Source: HKST-UBA178 sp965223815 (GTDB lineage: Bacteria > Pseudomonadota > Gammaproteobacteria > Chromatiales > Chromatiaceae). Taken from it: DNA of 64,000 nucleotides. The DNA lies in contig CBDCXO010000001.1 in assembly GCA_965223815.1 (NCBI GenBank), positions 1 through 64,000 of the forward strand, read 5' to 3'. The notes below the pieces were generated by a model, which made no database searches, was not told the DNA's origin, and saw only the letters and a program-made list of their open reading frames with translations. The translations under genes were made by a program, and so were the position numbers. Below are positions 37,595-46,763 of this stretch, piece by piece; the first letter of the stretch is position 1, and the number at the start of each line of letters is the position of its first letter.

Positions 37595-37828
37595 ATGGGC
37601 AAGCAGATCACCCTCCACCTGCCAGGCGAGTTCATCGAAGTCTGTGAAGAGGACGGCGTGGAACCGGAAACGGTATTACGCGGCTTCATCGCCGACCTGG
37701 CCGAGATCATGAACTGGGCCAGAGATCCCAGGGAAGACGGCTACTCAAGCAACGGCAGCGATGAGCGAATGATGGCTCGTCAATACTACGAGCGGGTCGG
37801 CTACCCGTACTGGAAACAGTACAAATAA
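37595..37828 (+). CDS. Small conserved protein of the integrase module (copy A)
   Basis: A 77-residue protein starting MGKQITLHLPGEFIEVCEED and ending YYERVGYPYWKQYK, with a strong ribosome binding site (GAGGAG) seven bases upstream. The beginning, strand then helix with ETVLRGFIADLAEI, recalls small DNA-binding or excision-type accessory proteins, but I cannot name a family. It follows the integrase in both units. A broken remnant (KDGYSSNGSDER then stop) follows the integrase remnant at 49686, which shows that the pair travels together. Confidence 0.65.
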   Translation: MGKQITLHLPGEFIEVCEEDGVEPETVLRGFIADLAEIMNWARDPREDGYSSNGSDERMMARQYYERVGYPYWKQYK

Positions 37829-37837
37829 CCCACCAGG

Positions 37838-37857
37838 GCCGGGGATGCCGCCCCGGC
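37838..37857 (+). terminator. GC-rich hairpin after the small module gene (copy A)
   Basis: GCCGGGG and CCCCGGC form a seven-base-pair stem around ATGCCG, nine bases after the TAA of the small gene. No T run follows. Copy B is at 46670-46689. Confidence 0.45.
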
Positions 37858-37931
37858 TCAACCCTCACCACAGACTATCCCTTTAGCCGCTAAAAAAGAC
37901 TTCCTCAGTGTGCTGATTTACAATCGAGTGC

Positions 37932-38678
37932 ATGTCAACCGCGCTCAAGCTCTATCAGGAAGATGAAAAGCTAAGCCGAAAACCGCCTCTAGGCGAAAAA
38001 ATGGCTAAGCCCAGGCTCGTCTGGGAAAATCCCAACTTAAGCCACGGAACGCACAAGGAAAAACCGAAAGTTAAGCCGGAATCGTCGTATGGCCGAGTTC
38101 TTTACAACTACTTCAGAGATTACGATCCCGCCTCAGGTCGATACATACAGTCCGATCCCATTGGGTTACAGGGTGGGACTAATACTTACGTCTATGTTGC
38201 TGGCAATCCATTGAGATGGATAGATCTATACGGCTTATGTAAGAAGAAGTGTGGGCTCGAAATTGCCCCACGCTATGACATACAAGGTTCAGCTCCCGGT
38301 GGTACAACATTTAGCTGGTACGCGAAATTCATGGATGACAATAACCATGACCCGAAATGTTGCGAAGTACGACAGCAGATTTCTTGGGACTTTGTATGGC
38401 GTACTCGACCTCATCCCGGATTTCAACGACCAGAAAACAAACCGAATACTTGGTATGAGGATCGAGATCGATTCGATAAAAGATATGGTAGAAGAACAGG
38501 GGACTACTCTGACTTAAAAGAAGGTTTTGACTGGTATGGGGTAAATGACTATAGCGGTCGTGACACACCATCCGATTATACGCCTGGTGATGTGCTGAGT
38601 TATCGCTTGATTGCCGTTGATGTCTGTAATGGCGACAAGACGATCTTTACAAGTGAAAAAATAGACATAGTGTTTTGA
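37932..38678 (+). CDS. Rhs tip with leader-encoded N-terminus (duplicate of the rhs gene tip)
   Basis: A 248-residue frame. The first 56 residues (MSTALKLYQEDEKLSRKPPL and on) come from the leader region and contain four degenerate units of about 11 residues. The frame then enters the rhs core at VLYNYFRDYDPASGRY and carries the same 149-residue tip as the rhs gene at 24440-28438, without the beta-cage. ATG 37932 has no strong ribosome binding site, so expression as a free toxin is uncertain. It is best seen as the second copy of the tip created by tandem integration or duplication. Confidence 0.7.
   Translation: MSTALKLYQEDEKLSRKPPLGEKMAKPRLVWENPNLSHGTHKEKPKVKPESSYGRVLYNYFRDYDPASGRYIQSDPIGLQGGTNTYVYVAGNPLRWIDLYGLCKKKCGLEIAPRYDIQGSAPGGTTFSWYAKFMDDNNHDPKCCEVRQQISWDFVWRTRPHPGFQRPENKPNTWYEDRDRFDKRYGRRTGDYSDLKEGFDWYGVNDYSGRDTPSDYTPGDVLSYRLIAVDVCNGDKTIFTSEKIDIVF
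37971..38101 (+). repeat. Leader with four ~33-bp degenerate direct repeats (right end of unit 1)
   Basis: TAAGCC-centred units start at 37971, 38005, 38037 and 38071 (spacings 34, 32 and 34). The first two contain small stems: CGCCT/AGGCG and CCCAG/CTGGG. The stretch ends directly at the 28-bp rhs-core repeat. Repeated units next to the crossover site would fit arm-type recombinase or excisionase binding sites. The same sequence is at 46803-46933. Confidence 0.6.
38102..38129 (+). repeat. 28-bp rhs-core direct repeat, site 2 (junction between units)
   Basis: Identical to the copies at 27862 and 46934. Its left flank matches site 3 (leader) and its right flank matches site 1 (tip), as expected at the junction of two tandem integrated copies. 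Confidence 0.85.
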
Positions 38679-38682
38679 CAAT

Positions 38683-39234
38683 ATGATTAAAATACTTTCA
38701 TTGCTGGTACTTATGTTGAGCTTTTTCTTTTCTCCTGCAAGTGCAATTGATAATCCAGTTAAAAATATTGAACTCAGAATTGAAAAAATTTTGGAATCAG
38801 GAAGTGTTTTAGTAACGATCAACAATACCTCGAAACTTCCAATTAGGATGTGGATGGATTCAAATAGCTGGGGTGCCGCACGATGGCGTGTCTTGGTTGT
38901 TAGGAATGCGCGGCTTGAAACTTTTTTTCAATACCCTGAGCAGGGATTTACCAGAAATATACCGACGTTCATCGAGATTGCAGGGGAAGGACAGATAAAT
39001 AAAACACTTGACCTTAATGCTGGGGAGTGGTGCTGGCTAGATCAGTGTTCATTTTTTGGCGAGAAAGGAATTGGGGGGGAAATGATTAAATTCAATCCTA
39101 AAGACAGCATAATTGTTGTCTACGATGTACCGCGCACAGCTGAAGCTGCCAGTATGGGCGTGTGGTTTGGCGTTGCTGCTACGATGTATCAACCAATGAA
39201 AGAAAAAGATGAAATGAAGGCAGACTCGAATTAA
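38683..39234 (+). CDS. Putative exported immunity protein, second copy
   Basis: The 183-residue product is identical to that of 28443-28994 (offset exactly 10,240 bp). It again starts 4 bases after a tip stop codon. See that entry for the signal peptide and the reasoning on immunity. Confidence 0.6.
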   Translation: MIKILSLLVLMLSFFFSPASAIDNPVKNIELRIEKILESGSVLVTINNTSKLPIRMWMDSNSWGAARWRVLVVRNARLETFFQYPEQGFTRNIPTFIEIAGEGQINKTLDLNAGEWCWLDQCSFFGEKGIGGEMIKFNPKDSIIVVYDVPRTAEAASMGVWFGVAATMYQPMKEKDEMKADSN

Positions 39235-39257
39235 ATGACCCCAGTTTAGTTATTGAG

Positions 39258-39422
39258 AAAAGGGGCCGCATCTATTTTTCACCTACGCAGATCCCAGCAG
39301 AGGCGTAGCCACGGGGGCCATTTACACATAACGTGGATTATCCGAAGTGGCTGGATTGATGCGTGCAGCGGTCAGCCATTTGGGGGTTACCGGACGGATA
39401 ATCCCACCCCATGTTATGTTAC
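39258..39422. repeat. Palindromic intergenic repeat, copy 3
   Basis: Duplicate of 29018-29182 at an offset of 10,240 bp. Confidence 0.75.
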
Positions 39423-39453
39423 ACACCCCGGAAAAATGCAGTCCTCACCGAGT

Positions 39454-39583
39454 TAACCGAAAAAGTGCGTATAGGGCAAAAAACGGGATCTGACGGGTGC
39501 ATCTGGAAAAACGGATTGCTAAGCTGCTGAGTGCGTAGGGGAAAGCCGAAAGTTAGCCTGAGATCGTCGTAGAGCCGATTTGT
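39454..39583 (+). repeat. Eroded leader repeat, second copy
   Basis: Duplicate of 29214-29343, with the same closing TAG before the rhs-core stretch. Confidence 0.6.
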
Positions 39584-40031
39584 TTACAACTACTTCAGAG
39601 ATTACGATCCCGCCTCAGGTCGATACATACAGTCCGATCCCATTGGGTTGATAGCAGGGTTAAATATATATCGCTATGCATACAATAATCCACTGACTTG
39701 GATCGATGTTCTCGGGCTAGATGAAACCCGGTGGAATAATACTCATGGAGGAAGGAGTTGGACTAATGGTCCTACCAATGGAAATTGGGGTGGAGGCTGT
39801 TGGAGTGGTGGACAGTACTCATGTGGTAGTGCAGGAATGGGGAATAGGTTGCCAACTGATAGTGCGGATGAATGTTACCGTGATCACGATATATGTTACG
39901 GCACTTGTGCAAACATAACATGTGCTACCAAGAGGAAAAATTGTGGGATATTGTGTGATCGCGAGTTAGTGAGATGCCTTTGGAAGTTAAGCGGGAGCAT
40001 GATTCCCGCAGATATCGAGGATGGGCGATAA
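39584..40031 (+). pseudogene. PLA2-like orphan tip with 40-bp deletion (second copy)
   Basis: Same as 29344-29872 up to RELVRCLWKLS. A 40-bp deletion between AAGCG and GGAGCATG then shifts the frame, and the product ends GSMIPADIEDGR at 40031. The HDxC active-site block and the cysteines up to LVRCL remain, but the last 35 residues of the intact version are replaced. It lacks an ATG like its sister. Confidence 0.8.
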
Positions 40032-40108
40032 GTTATTTTAGCCGGTCTTTTCTCAGCGGGCCGACACCTTAAAAGTAGATTGCTTACTGCAATGGCTGAG
40101 TTGTAATT

Positions 40109-40435
40109 GTGAAAAATAGTTTTATTCCAAAATTGATAATGTGGCCACTGATGTTGGGTGGTTTGGTAACTAATCTAGTGCTGCTACAAGAGGTTATAGT
40201 ACCTCCGGACGCTACTGGTGTTGGCTCTGCACAGCAAGGGTTTGGTCTATTTCATGTTGTGGCGATTGTTGGGTTGCCTATATTTTTTGTTTCGGTAATA
40301 GTCATTGGTGCCATATTCCTGATGACCAATAATACGAAGACATTATCTTCAATTATAAAATTTGGCTATGGGCTTGGCGGTCTCGCAATATTTAACTGTA
40401 TTGCATCATTGGTCATATGTATGCTGGCCTTCTAG
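40109..40435 (+). CDS. Small membrane protein, putative immunity to the PLA2-like tip (second copy)
   Basis: The 108-residue product is identical to that of 29909-30235 (offset 10,200 bp because of the 40-bp deletion). It keeps three hydrophobic segments. It is retained intact although its toxin tip is damaged, which fits an immunity role. Confidence 0.6.
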   Translation: MKNSFIPKLIMWPLMLGGLVTNLVLLQEVIVPPDATGVGSAQQGFGLFHVVAIVGLPIFFVSVIVIGAIFLMTNNTKTLSSIIKFGYGLGGLAIFNCIASLVICMLAF

Positions 40436-40438
40436 GAG

Positions 40439-40596
40439 AAAAGGGGCCACATCTATTTTCCGCAAACACCTATCCAGTAGAAGCGTAGCCGGGGCCATTT
40501 ACACATAACGTGGATTATCCGAAGTGGCTGGATTGATGCGTGCATCGGTCAGCCATTTGGGGGTCACCGGACGGATAATCCCCCACGTTATGTTAC
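40439..40596. repeat. Palindromic intergenic repeat, copy 4
   Basis: Duplicate of 30239-30396. The nine-base-pair hairpin GGCGCAATA/TATTGCGCC follows at 40651-40676. Confidence 0.75.
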
Positions 40597-40726
40597 TTGG
40601 CCCGTTGAAGGCTCGGTTGGAGAGAGTGTACATCGAGATAGCTCGCGTAGGGCGCAATAGCGAAGCATATTGCGCCGAATTAACCAAATACCAGGTTTTG
40701 CTTTTTGCATGTCACCTGATTGCCGC

Positions 40727-41404
40727 TTAACAAAGCTTCGCTAACTGCTGCTCGATATCCTGCAGGCCGTTCTGATAGATCGACGGAAACCGGTCGATGG
40801 TCATCACCAACTCTTTAACCGCTGGTTCAATCCAGCTGATGGCCTCCAAGATCTGTTCATGCTGCTGCGGCAGATCCTGCCAATACCAGATCGGCTCATG
40901 ATGAAAGATGCGGTTACGCAGTCGCCGGATTTTATTGAACCGCCGGGATAGCTCCCGCCGGGTACGGATCTTCTTCGGCATGTATGGGAAGGCTGCCTTG
41001 ATCAGCTGGTGCCAAAGCACCTGCTCATAGCGTTTGTCCATCAGGCTGGTCCAGAACCCGAAGTTCAGTTCGGCAATGATCCGTCCTGGATCCAGCGCTT
41101 TATGCTGCCGGGTCAATATCTCTTTGGCCTTATCCAGTGCGCCAACATCTTTGGGATGAATGATATGATGGTTGTTATACCAGTCATCCCGTCCAAAATG
41201 GCGGCAGCTGGCGCTGTGAATGCTGTTGCGCAAGGCAACTTCGAGGATCTGCAGGACTGGATACAGGCTCTCGCTCAAGGCCATGTTCCAGGCGTAGTGG
41301 CTGAACAGGTTGCGGTTACCGTCTTTTGCCAGCCGTTGCCGGTAGGCGGCAAGCCGTTCCGTTGAGAGTGCCCGTATGAGTTTGGCGGCGAAATCCGCTT
41401 GCAT
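40727..41404 (-). CDS. Abi-family HEPN protein, intact copy
   Basis: A 225-residue protein of the Abi-like (abortive infection) group. Near the C-terminus is the HEPN ribonuclease motif Rx4-6H in IRRLRNRIFHHEPIWYWQ; earlier blocks SHYAWNMALSESLYPVLQIL and VALRNSIHSASCRHFG are typical of the family. HEPN Abi proteins cleave RNA and stop growth when a phage infects. The gene is the only minus-strand defence-like gene of the unit, next to the Xre regulator. Carriage on a satellite-like element would protect the host against competing phages. The other copy (30527-32572) is split by an IS. Confidence 0.82.
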   Translation of the reverse strand: MQADFAAKLIRALSTERLAAYRQRLAKDGNRNLFSHYAWNMALSESLYPVLQILEVALRNSIHSASCRHFGRDDWYNNHHIIHPKDVGALDKAKEILTRQHKALDPGRIIAELNFGFWTSLMDKRYEQVLWHQLIKAAFPYMPKKIRTRRELSRRFNKIRRLRNRIFHHEPIWYWQDLPQQHEQILEAISWIEPAVKELVMTIDRFPSIYQNGLQDIEQQLAKLC

Positions 41405-41598
41405 TTATCGCTGTCCGATCCTATTGTATAGATACAGCCCCCGGATAATTCCTCTCCTGGTTTTCGGATCAGTGATGAAACCGGGGTTTTTTATTGCCTA
41501 CCGTTTATTTCCTTTAACCGCTTAGCCCGCATAGGCCGAGAAAGCGTTAGCGTATCTCGACATTCGTATGAGATGCGGGGCTTGATTGCTTTTCTACA

Positions 41599-41943
41599 TT
41601 ATCCCACCTTGTTCGCCACCAACTGATTAGCGGTGTGTTTTAGGATCATGCCGTCAATCAGCGATTGAATGGTGCGTTGATCTTCTTCGGACATCTGTGC
41701 TACGGCCTCAAACTTTAGTTGTAGGCTGTTGGGTAAATCGCGTTCTCCCTCTTCAAAAATCAGCCAATCCGTCGTGACATGGAAAGCCGTAGCGATCTTT
41801 TTAAGTATCTCAATGGATGGCTGCGCCTGTCCGGCCTCATAGCGCTTCACCTGGGTGATGTGCATACCCACCTTATCGGCTATCTCTTGCTGGGTCAGCT
41901 TGTACTCTTTACGAAGCTGAGTAAATCGTTTGGGGAAACTCAT
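41599..41943 (-). CDS. Xre-family transcriptional regulator (copy B)
   Basis: The product is identical to that of 32767-33111 (offset 8,832 bp). The operator-like inverted repeat (41948-41969) and the divergent TTGACA/TATAAT promoter (42001-42031) are also preserved. Confidence 0.85.
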   Translation of the reverse strand: MSFPKRFTQLRKEYKLTQQEIADKVGMHITQVKRYEAGQAQPSIEILKKIATAFHVTTDWLIFEEGERDLPNSLQLKFEAVAQMSEEDQRTIQSLIDGMILKHTANQLVANKVG

Positions 41944-42088
41944 CGCGATAAACACCAGTAACTGTTTATTTATGATTATCTCCTGTGGTTCTGAAGAGGG
42001 TTGACAAAAGTATCTGAATAGAGCCTATAATAATATCCATAGAGATCCTTGACAAGGTTCTAAGTAGATCGCTTTGGAGAAATCACCG

Positions 42089-45000
42089 ATGGCTCGCATC
42101 CCACAGGAACAGATCGACCGCCTAAAACAGAAAATCTCCCTCCAACGCCTAGCCGAAGGGGTGGGGATCACCTTGAAGCGCCACGGCGCAGACCTGATCG
42201 GGCTGTGTCCCTTCCACGACGACAAGGAACCCTCACTGGTGATCAGCCCGAAGAACAACCTCTGGCACTGCCTCGGTGCCTGCCAGGCCGGTGGCTCGGT
42301 GATCGATTGGGTGATGAAGAGTGAGGGGGTGAGCTTCCGCCATGCGGTGGAACTGTTACAAGCCGACTACCAGCCTTTAGCTGCCGATCCCGTGAAACGC
42401 TCCACGGTGCAGAAGCTGCCGACGACACTGGAGAAGAGCGCCGAGGACGCCAAGCTACTGCGCCAGGTGATCGACTACTACCACGAGACCCTGAAACAGT
42501 CTCCAGATGCGCTGGCCTATCTGGAGAAACGAGGGCTTGCCGATAGTGAAGCCATTGACCGCTTCAAGCTGGGCTTTGCCAATCGGACCTTAGGTTACCG
42601 GCTGCCGGCGAAGAACCGCAAGGAGGGGGCTGCAATCCGGGGCCAGTTGCAGCGACTTGGCTTGTATCGTTCATCCGGCCATGAACACTTCACCGGCTCC
42701 CTGGTGATCCCGGTAATCGACGAGACCGGCCAGGTGCTGGAAGCGTATGGCCGCAAGATCAACGACAACCTGAGAAAGGGAACGCCGCTGCACCTCTACC
42801 TGCCGGGGCCGCATCAAGGCATCTGGAATGCAGAAGCCTTGCAGGCCTCCAAAGAAATCATCCTCGCTGAATCCTTGATCGATGCGCTGACCTTCTGGTG
42901 TGCAGGCTTCCGCAATGTCACGGCCAGCTACGGCATCGAGGGCTTTACTGCCGACCACCTGGCCGACCTCAAGGAACACGGCACCGAACGGGTGCTGATT
43001 GCCTACGACCGAGACGCGGCGGGAGAAAAGGCCGCTTCCGCTTTAGCCGCCAAACTAATCGCCGAAGGCATCGACGCCTACCGCATCCAGTTCCCCAAGG
43101 GGATGGATGCCAACGAATACGCGCTGCAAGTGAAACCGGCCAGCAAGAGCCTAGGCATGGTAATCCGTAGCGCTGTCTGGTTGGGGAAAGGCAAGGCCAA
43201 GCCTGTGACCACCGAAGCGATGAGCCATGAAGCCATGTCCACGCCGACCGCTGAACCTGAATTCTCACCGGTCTTTGATACGGCACCGGAACCCACCCCT
43301 CCTTTAGCCGCTAAAGAAGAAACCACCAAGTCCTTGCCCGCCGCCGTGGTGCCGCCATCCCCAGCACCAACGGTGGTTGCCGACGTGAAAGACAACGAGA
43401 TCATCATCGCCCTGGGCGACCGGCGTTACCGCATCCGAGGTCTGGAAAAGAACCTGGCCTACGATATCATGAAGGTGAACCTGCTGGTCTCGCGTCCAGC
43501 CTTCGATGGCGCCGGGGAGTCCATCCACGTCGATACCTTCGACCTGTATCAGCAACGCCCGCGCGGTGCCTTCATTAAACAGGCCGCCGTCGAGTTAAGC
43601 GTGAAAGAAAACGTGGTAAAAGCCGACCTCGGCAAGCTGCTGTTGAAATGTGAGGCGCTGCAAGCGGCCCACATTGAGGCGGCACAGGCCCCGAAAGAGA
43701 GCACCGTCACCCTGGGCGACGAGGAAACCAAGGCCGCCCTTGAGCTGTTGAAAGCCCCCGATCTGCTGGCGCGTATCCAGAATGACTTCACCCGCTGCGG
43801 CGTGATCGGTGAAGACGTGAACAAGTTGGTCGGTTACCTGGCGGTGGTCTCGCGCAAGCTGGACAGCCCGCTGGCCATCACCATCCAGAGCACCAGCGCC
43901 GCCGGAAAATCCTCTCTAATGGATGCCGTGCTCGCCTTCATGCCCGATGAAGACCGCATCAAATACAGCGCCATGACCGGCCAGAGCCTGTTCTACATGG
44001 GCGAGACTGATCTACAACACAAGGTCTTGGCCATCGTCGAAGAAGAAGGGGCGTCCAATGCCGCCTATGCCCTCAAGCTGCTGCAATCCGAAGGCGAACT
44101 GACCATCGCCAGCACCGGCAAGGACCCCATCACCGGCGAACTCAAGACCCAGGACTACCAGGTCAAAGGCCCGGTGATGATCATGCTGACCACCACGGCC
44201 ATCGACATCGATGAAGAACTGTTAAACCGCTGCATCGTGCTCAGTATCGATGAAGGCCGGGAGCAGACCCAGGCGATCCACGCCATACAGCGCAACAAGC
44301 GTACCCTGGCGGGACTGATGGCCAAGGCGGATCGGGAATCCATCCTGACCCTGCACCAGAACGCGCAACGGCTGTTGCAGCCGTTGGCGGTGATGAATCC
44401 ATACGCCAAATACCTGACCTTCGTCGATGACCGTACCCGCACCCGGCGCGATCATGAAAAGTACCTGACCCTGATCGACACCCTGGCGCTGCTGCACCAG
44501 CATCAACGGCCCATCAAAACCATCGACCATAACGGTCAGGCGATCCGCTATGTGGAAGTGACGTTGGAGGACATCGAGACCGCCAACCGGCTGGCCCATG
44601 AAGCGCTGGGCCGCACCTTGGACGAGCTGCCGCCGCAGACCCGCAAGCTGCTGGCGCATATCCGCGAGATGGTTACCCAGCAGTGCCAGACGCAGGCAAT
44701 GGTGCAGAAAGATCACCGCTTTAGCCGCCGGGACATCCGCGCCCATACCGGCTGGAGTGACGGTCAGTTGAAAATCCACTGTCGCCGCCTGACCGAGCTG
44801 GAATACCTGCTGGTGCATCGAGGCGGGCGCGGCCAGTGTATCGAATACGAGCTGTTGTATGACGGCCAGAACGACGAACGGCCGCACCTGATGGGTCTGA
44901 TCGATGTGGAGACATTACGAGCCGTTCCTTCGCATCCCTGGGACCACGGCACTAGTGCATCCTGCACGTCGTACGACGTGGAAAAGGCAGGGGTAAAACC

Positions 45001-45205
45001 GCAAAAGACAGCCCCAAGTCAGGGCCAAGATAGGCCCAAGTCAGGCCCAAGTCAGGGTGGCAAAAATGGCCGCAAACCCAGTAACTACAAGGCTTCCGGC
45101 GATCTGGATGGAGAAGAGGCTGAAAAAGCACTGATCCTGCCCAAACGCGGGAACGGATCGTATCCTAGTCATGGCCCGGCCATGTCAGCGAAGACCGCCG
45201 ACTGA
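42089..45205 (+). CDS. Primase-ATPase fusion of a mobile element (copy B)
   Basis: The 1038-residue product is identical to that of 33257-36373, with CHC2 zinc finger, Toprim domain and Walker A ATPase. No lesion is seen in either copy, so both units could in principle replicate. The stop overlaps the integrase ATG as in copy A. Confidence 0.85.
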   Translation: MARIPQEQIDRLKQKISLQRLAEGVGITLKRHGADLIGLCPFHDDKEPSLVISPKNNLWHCLGACQAGGSVIDWVMKSEGVSFRHAVELLQADYQPLAADPVKRSTVQKLPTTLEKSAEDAKLLRQVIDYYHETLKQSPDALAYLEKRGLADSEAIDRFKLGFANRTLGYRLPAKNRKEGAAIRGQLQRLGLYRSSGHEHFTGSLVIPVIDETGQVLEAYGRKINDNLRKGTPLHLYLPGPHQGIWNAEALQASKEIILAESLIDALTFWCAGFRNVTASYGIEGFTADHLADLKEHGTERVLIAYDRDAAGEKAASALAAKLIAEGIDAYRIQFPKGMDANEYALQVKPASKSLGMVIRSAVWLGKGKAKPVTTEAMSHEAMSTPTAEPEFSPVFDTAPEPTPPLAAKEETTKSLPAAVVPPSPAPTVVADVKDNEIIIALGDRRYRIRGLEKNLAYDIMKVNLLVSRPAFDGAGESIHVDTFDLYQQRPRGAFIKQAAVELSVKENVVKADLGKLLLKCEALQAAHIEAAQAPKESTVTLGDEETKAALELLKAPDLLARIQNDFTRCGVIGEDVNKLVGYLAVVSRKLDSPLAITIQSTSAAGKSSLMDAVLAFMPDEDRIKYSAMTGQSLFYMGETDLQHKVLAIVEEEGASNAAYALKLLQSEGELTIASTGKDPITGELKTQDYQVKGPVMIMLTTTAIDIDEELLNRCIVLSIDEGREQTQAIHAIQRNKRTLAGLMAKADRESILTLHQNAQRLLQPLAVMNPYAKYLTFVDDRTRTRRDHEKYLTLIDTLALLHQHQRPIKTIDHNGQAIRYVEVTLEDIETANRLAHEALGRTLDELPPQTRKLLAHIREMVTQQCQTQAMVQKDHRFSRRDIRAHTGWSDGQLKIHCRRLTELEYLLVHRGGRGQCIEYELLYDGQNDERPHLMGLIDVETLRAVPSHPWDHGTSASCTSYDVEKAGVKPQKTAPSQGQDRPKSGPSQGGKNGRKPSNYKASGDLDGEEAEKALILPKRGNGSYPSHGPAMSAKTAD

Positions 45206-46257
45206 TGGCCCGCAAGCGACGCCAGGCGGCAACGCCCAAGCCTGACCTGCGCCCCATCGACCACGCCGTACAGGGAAGTACCAGTGTCGCGGGAGGACGG
45301 GAGTCCGGAGCGGCCAACGGCATGACGCCGTATCTAAACCGCTTCCTGGAGTGGTCCGCCGCCGTGGGCTTGAGTCCGAGAACCGTGGACATCCGCCAGC
45401 GCATGTTGAAGCGCTTTATCCACTGGTGCGACGAACGCGGACTCGATAGACCCCAGGACATTACCCGCCCGATCCTGGAGCGCTACCGCCGCTATCTCTT
45501 CCACTACCGCAAGAGCAACGGTGAGCCGATCAGCTTCGCCACCCAGCAACAACGCCTGGTGCCGATCAAAACCTTCTTCAAATGGCTGACCAAAGAGAAC
45601 TACATCCTCTACAACCCGGCCAGTGAGATGGAGTTGCCCCGTGTTCATCGGCGCTTGCCGAAATACCTCCTGACCCATGAAGAGGTGGAGCGGATCGTCA
45701 ACCAGACGATGTTGCACGGTGACCTTGGAGTAAGAGACCGGGCCATCATCGAGACCTTGTACAGCACCGGTATCCGGCGCATGGAACTGGTCAGCCTGAA
45801 ACTCTACGACGTGGACACGCGAAACGGCACGCTGATGGTGCGAGAGGGCAAGGGCAAGAAGGACCGTATGGTGCCGCTGGGACAACGCGCCTGCACCTGG
45901 ATCGGCAAATACACCGACGAGGTGCGCCCCGGCCTGGTGATCGAACCGGACGACGGCACCCTGTTCCTGCACGAATACGGCGAAGCCTTCCACAAGAACC
46001 GGCTCAGTGATCTGGTGAAGAAGTACATCGAGCAGGCGGGGATCGGCAAACCCGGCGCCTGCCACATCTTCCGCCACACCATGGCGACCCTGATGCTGGA
46101 CAACGGCGCGGACATTAGACACATCCAGGCGATGCTGGGGCACAGCCAGTTATCGACGACCGAGATCTACACGCAGGTGTCGATCAAGAAACTGAAAGAG
46201 ATCCACGCAATAACGCATCCAGCGGACAGACAAAAGCCCTCGGACACGACGGAGTAG
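45205..46257 (+). CDS. Tyrosine recombinase/integrase (copy B)
   Basis: The 350-residue product is identical to that of 36373-37425, with all catalytic residues. It lies about 0.7 kb before the right-hand 28-bp junction at 46934. Confidence 0.93.
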   Translation: MARKRRQAATPKPDLRPIDHAVQGSTSVAGGRESGAANGMTPYLNRFLEWSAAVGLSPRTVDIRQRMLKRFIHWCDERGLDRPQDITRPILERYRRYLFHYRKSNGEPISFATQQQRLVPIKTFFKWLTKENYILYNPASEMELPRVHRRLPKYLLTHEEVERIVNQTMLHGDLGVRDRAIIETLYSTGIRRMELVSLKLYDVDTRNGTLMVREGKGKKDRMVPLGQRACTWIGKYTDEVRPGLVIEPDDGTLFLHEYGEAFHKNRLSDLVKKYIEQAGIGKPGACHIFRHTMATLMLDNGADIRHIQAMLGHSQLSTTEIYTQVSIKKLKEIHAITHPADRQKPSDTTE

Positions 46258-46426
46258 ACGAACAGCGCGAAGGCTAGCGGATCGGTGGAAAGAAGTCTTC
46301 CTGTGCATGCGGGCGATGCTGAGGGTCTGCATGTCCAAAAAAAGCTTCCGCGTCCTGCTCACGCCCTCACCTACATCCTTGTAGGCGAGCCTTTCTGGGC
46401 TGTAACCAGCCAGAGGAGAAAACACC

Positions 46427-46660
46427 ATGGGCAAGCAGATCACCCTCCACCTGCCAGGCGAGTTCATCGAAGTCTGTGAAGAGGACGGCGTGGAACCGGA
46501 AACGGTATTACGCGGCTTCATCGCCGACCTGGCCGAGATCATGAACTGGGCCAGAGATCCCAGGGAAGACGGCTACTCAAGCAACGGCAGCGATGAGCGA
46601 ATGATGGCTCGTCAATACTACGAGCGGGTCGGCTACCCGTACTGGAAACAGTACAAATAA
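46427..46660 (+). CDS. Small conserved protein of the integrase module (copy B)
   Basis: The 77-residue product is identical to that of 37595-37828, with the same ribosome binding site and downstream hairpin (46670-46689). Confidence 0.65.
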   Translation: MGKQITLHLPGEFIEVCEEDGVEPETVLRGFIADLAEIMNWARDPREDGYSSNGSDERMMARQYYERVGYPYWKQYK

Positions 46661-46763
46661 CCCACCAGGGCCGGGGATGCCGCCCCGGCTCAACCCTCAC
46701 CACAGACTATCCCTTTAGCCGCTAAAAAAGACTTCCTCAGTGTGCTGATTTACAATCGAGTGC

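Noticed and set aside
37971..38101. The leader repeats as a CRISPR array
   Set aside because: Only four degenerate units of about 33 bp without separate spacers, and no cas genes in the window.
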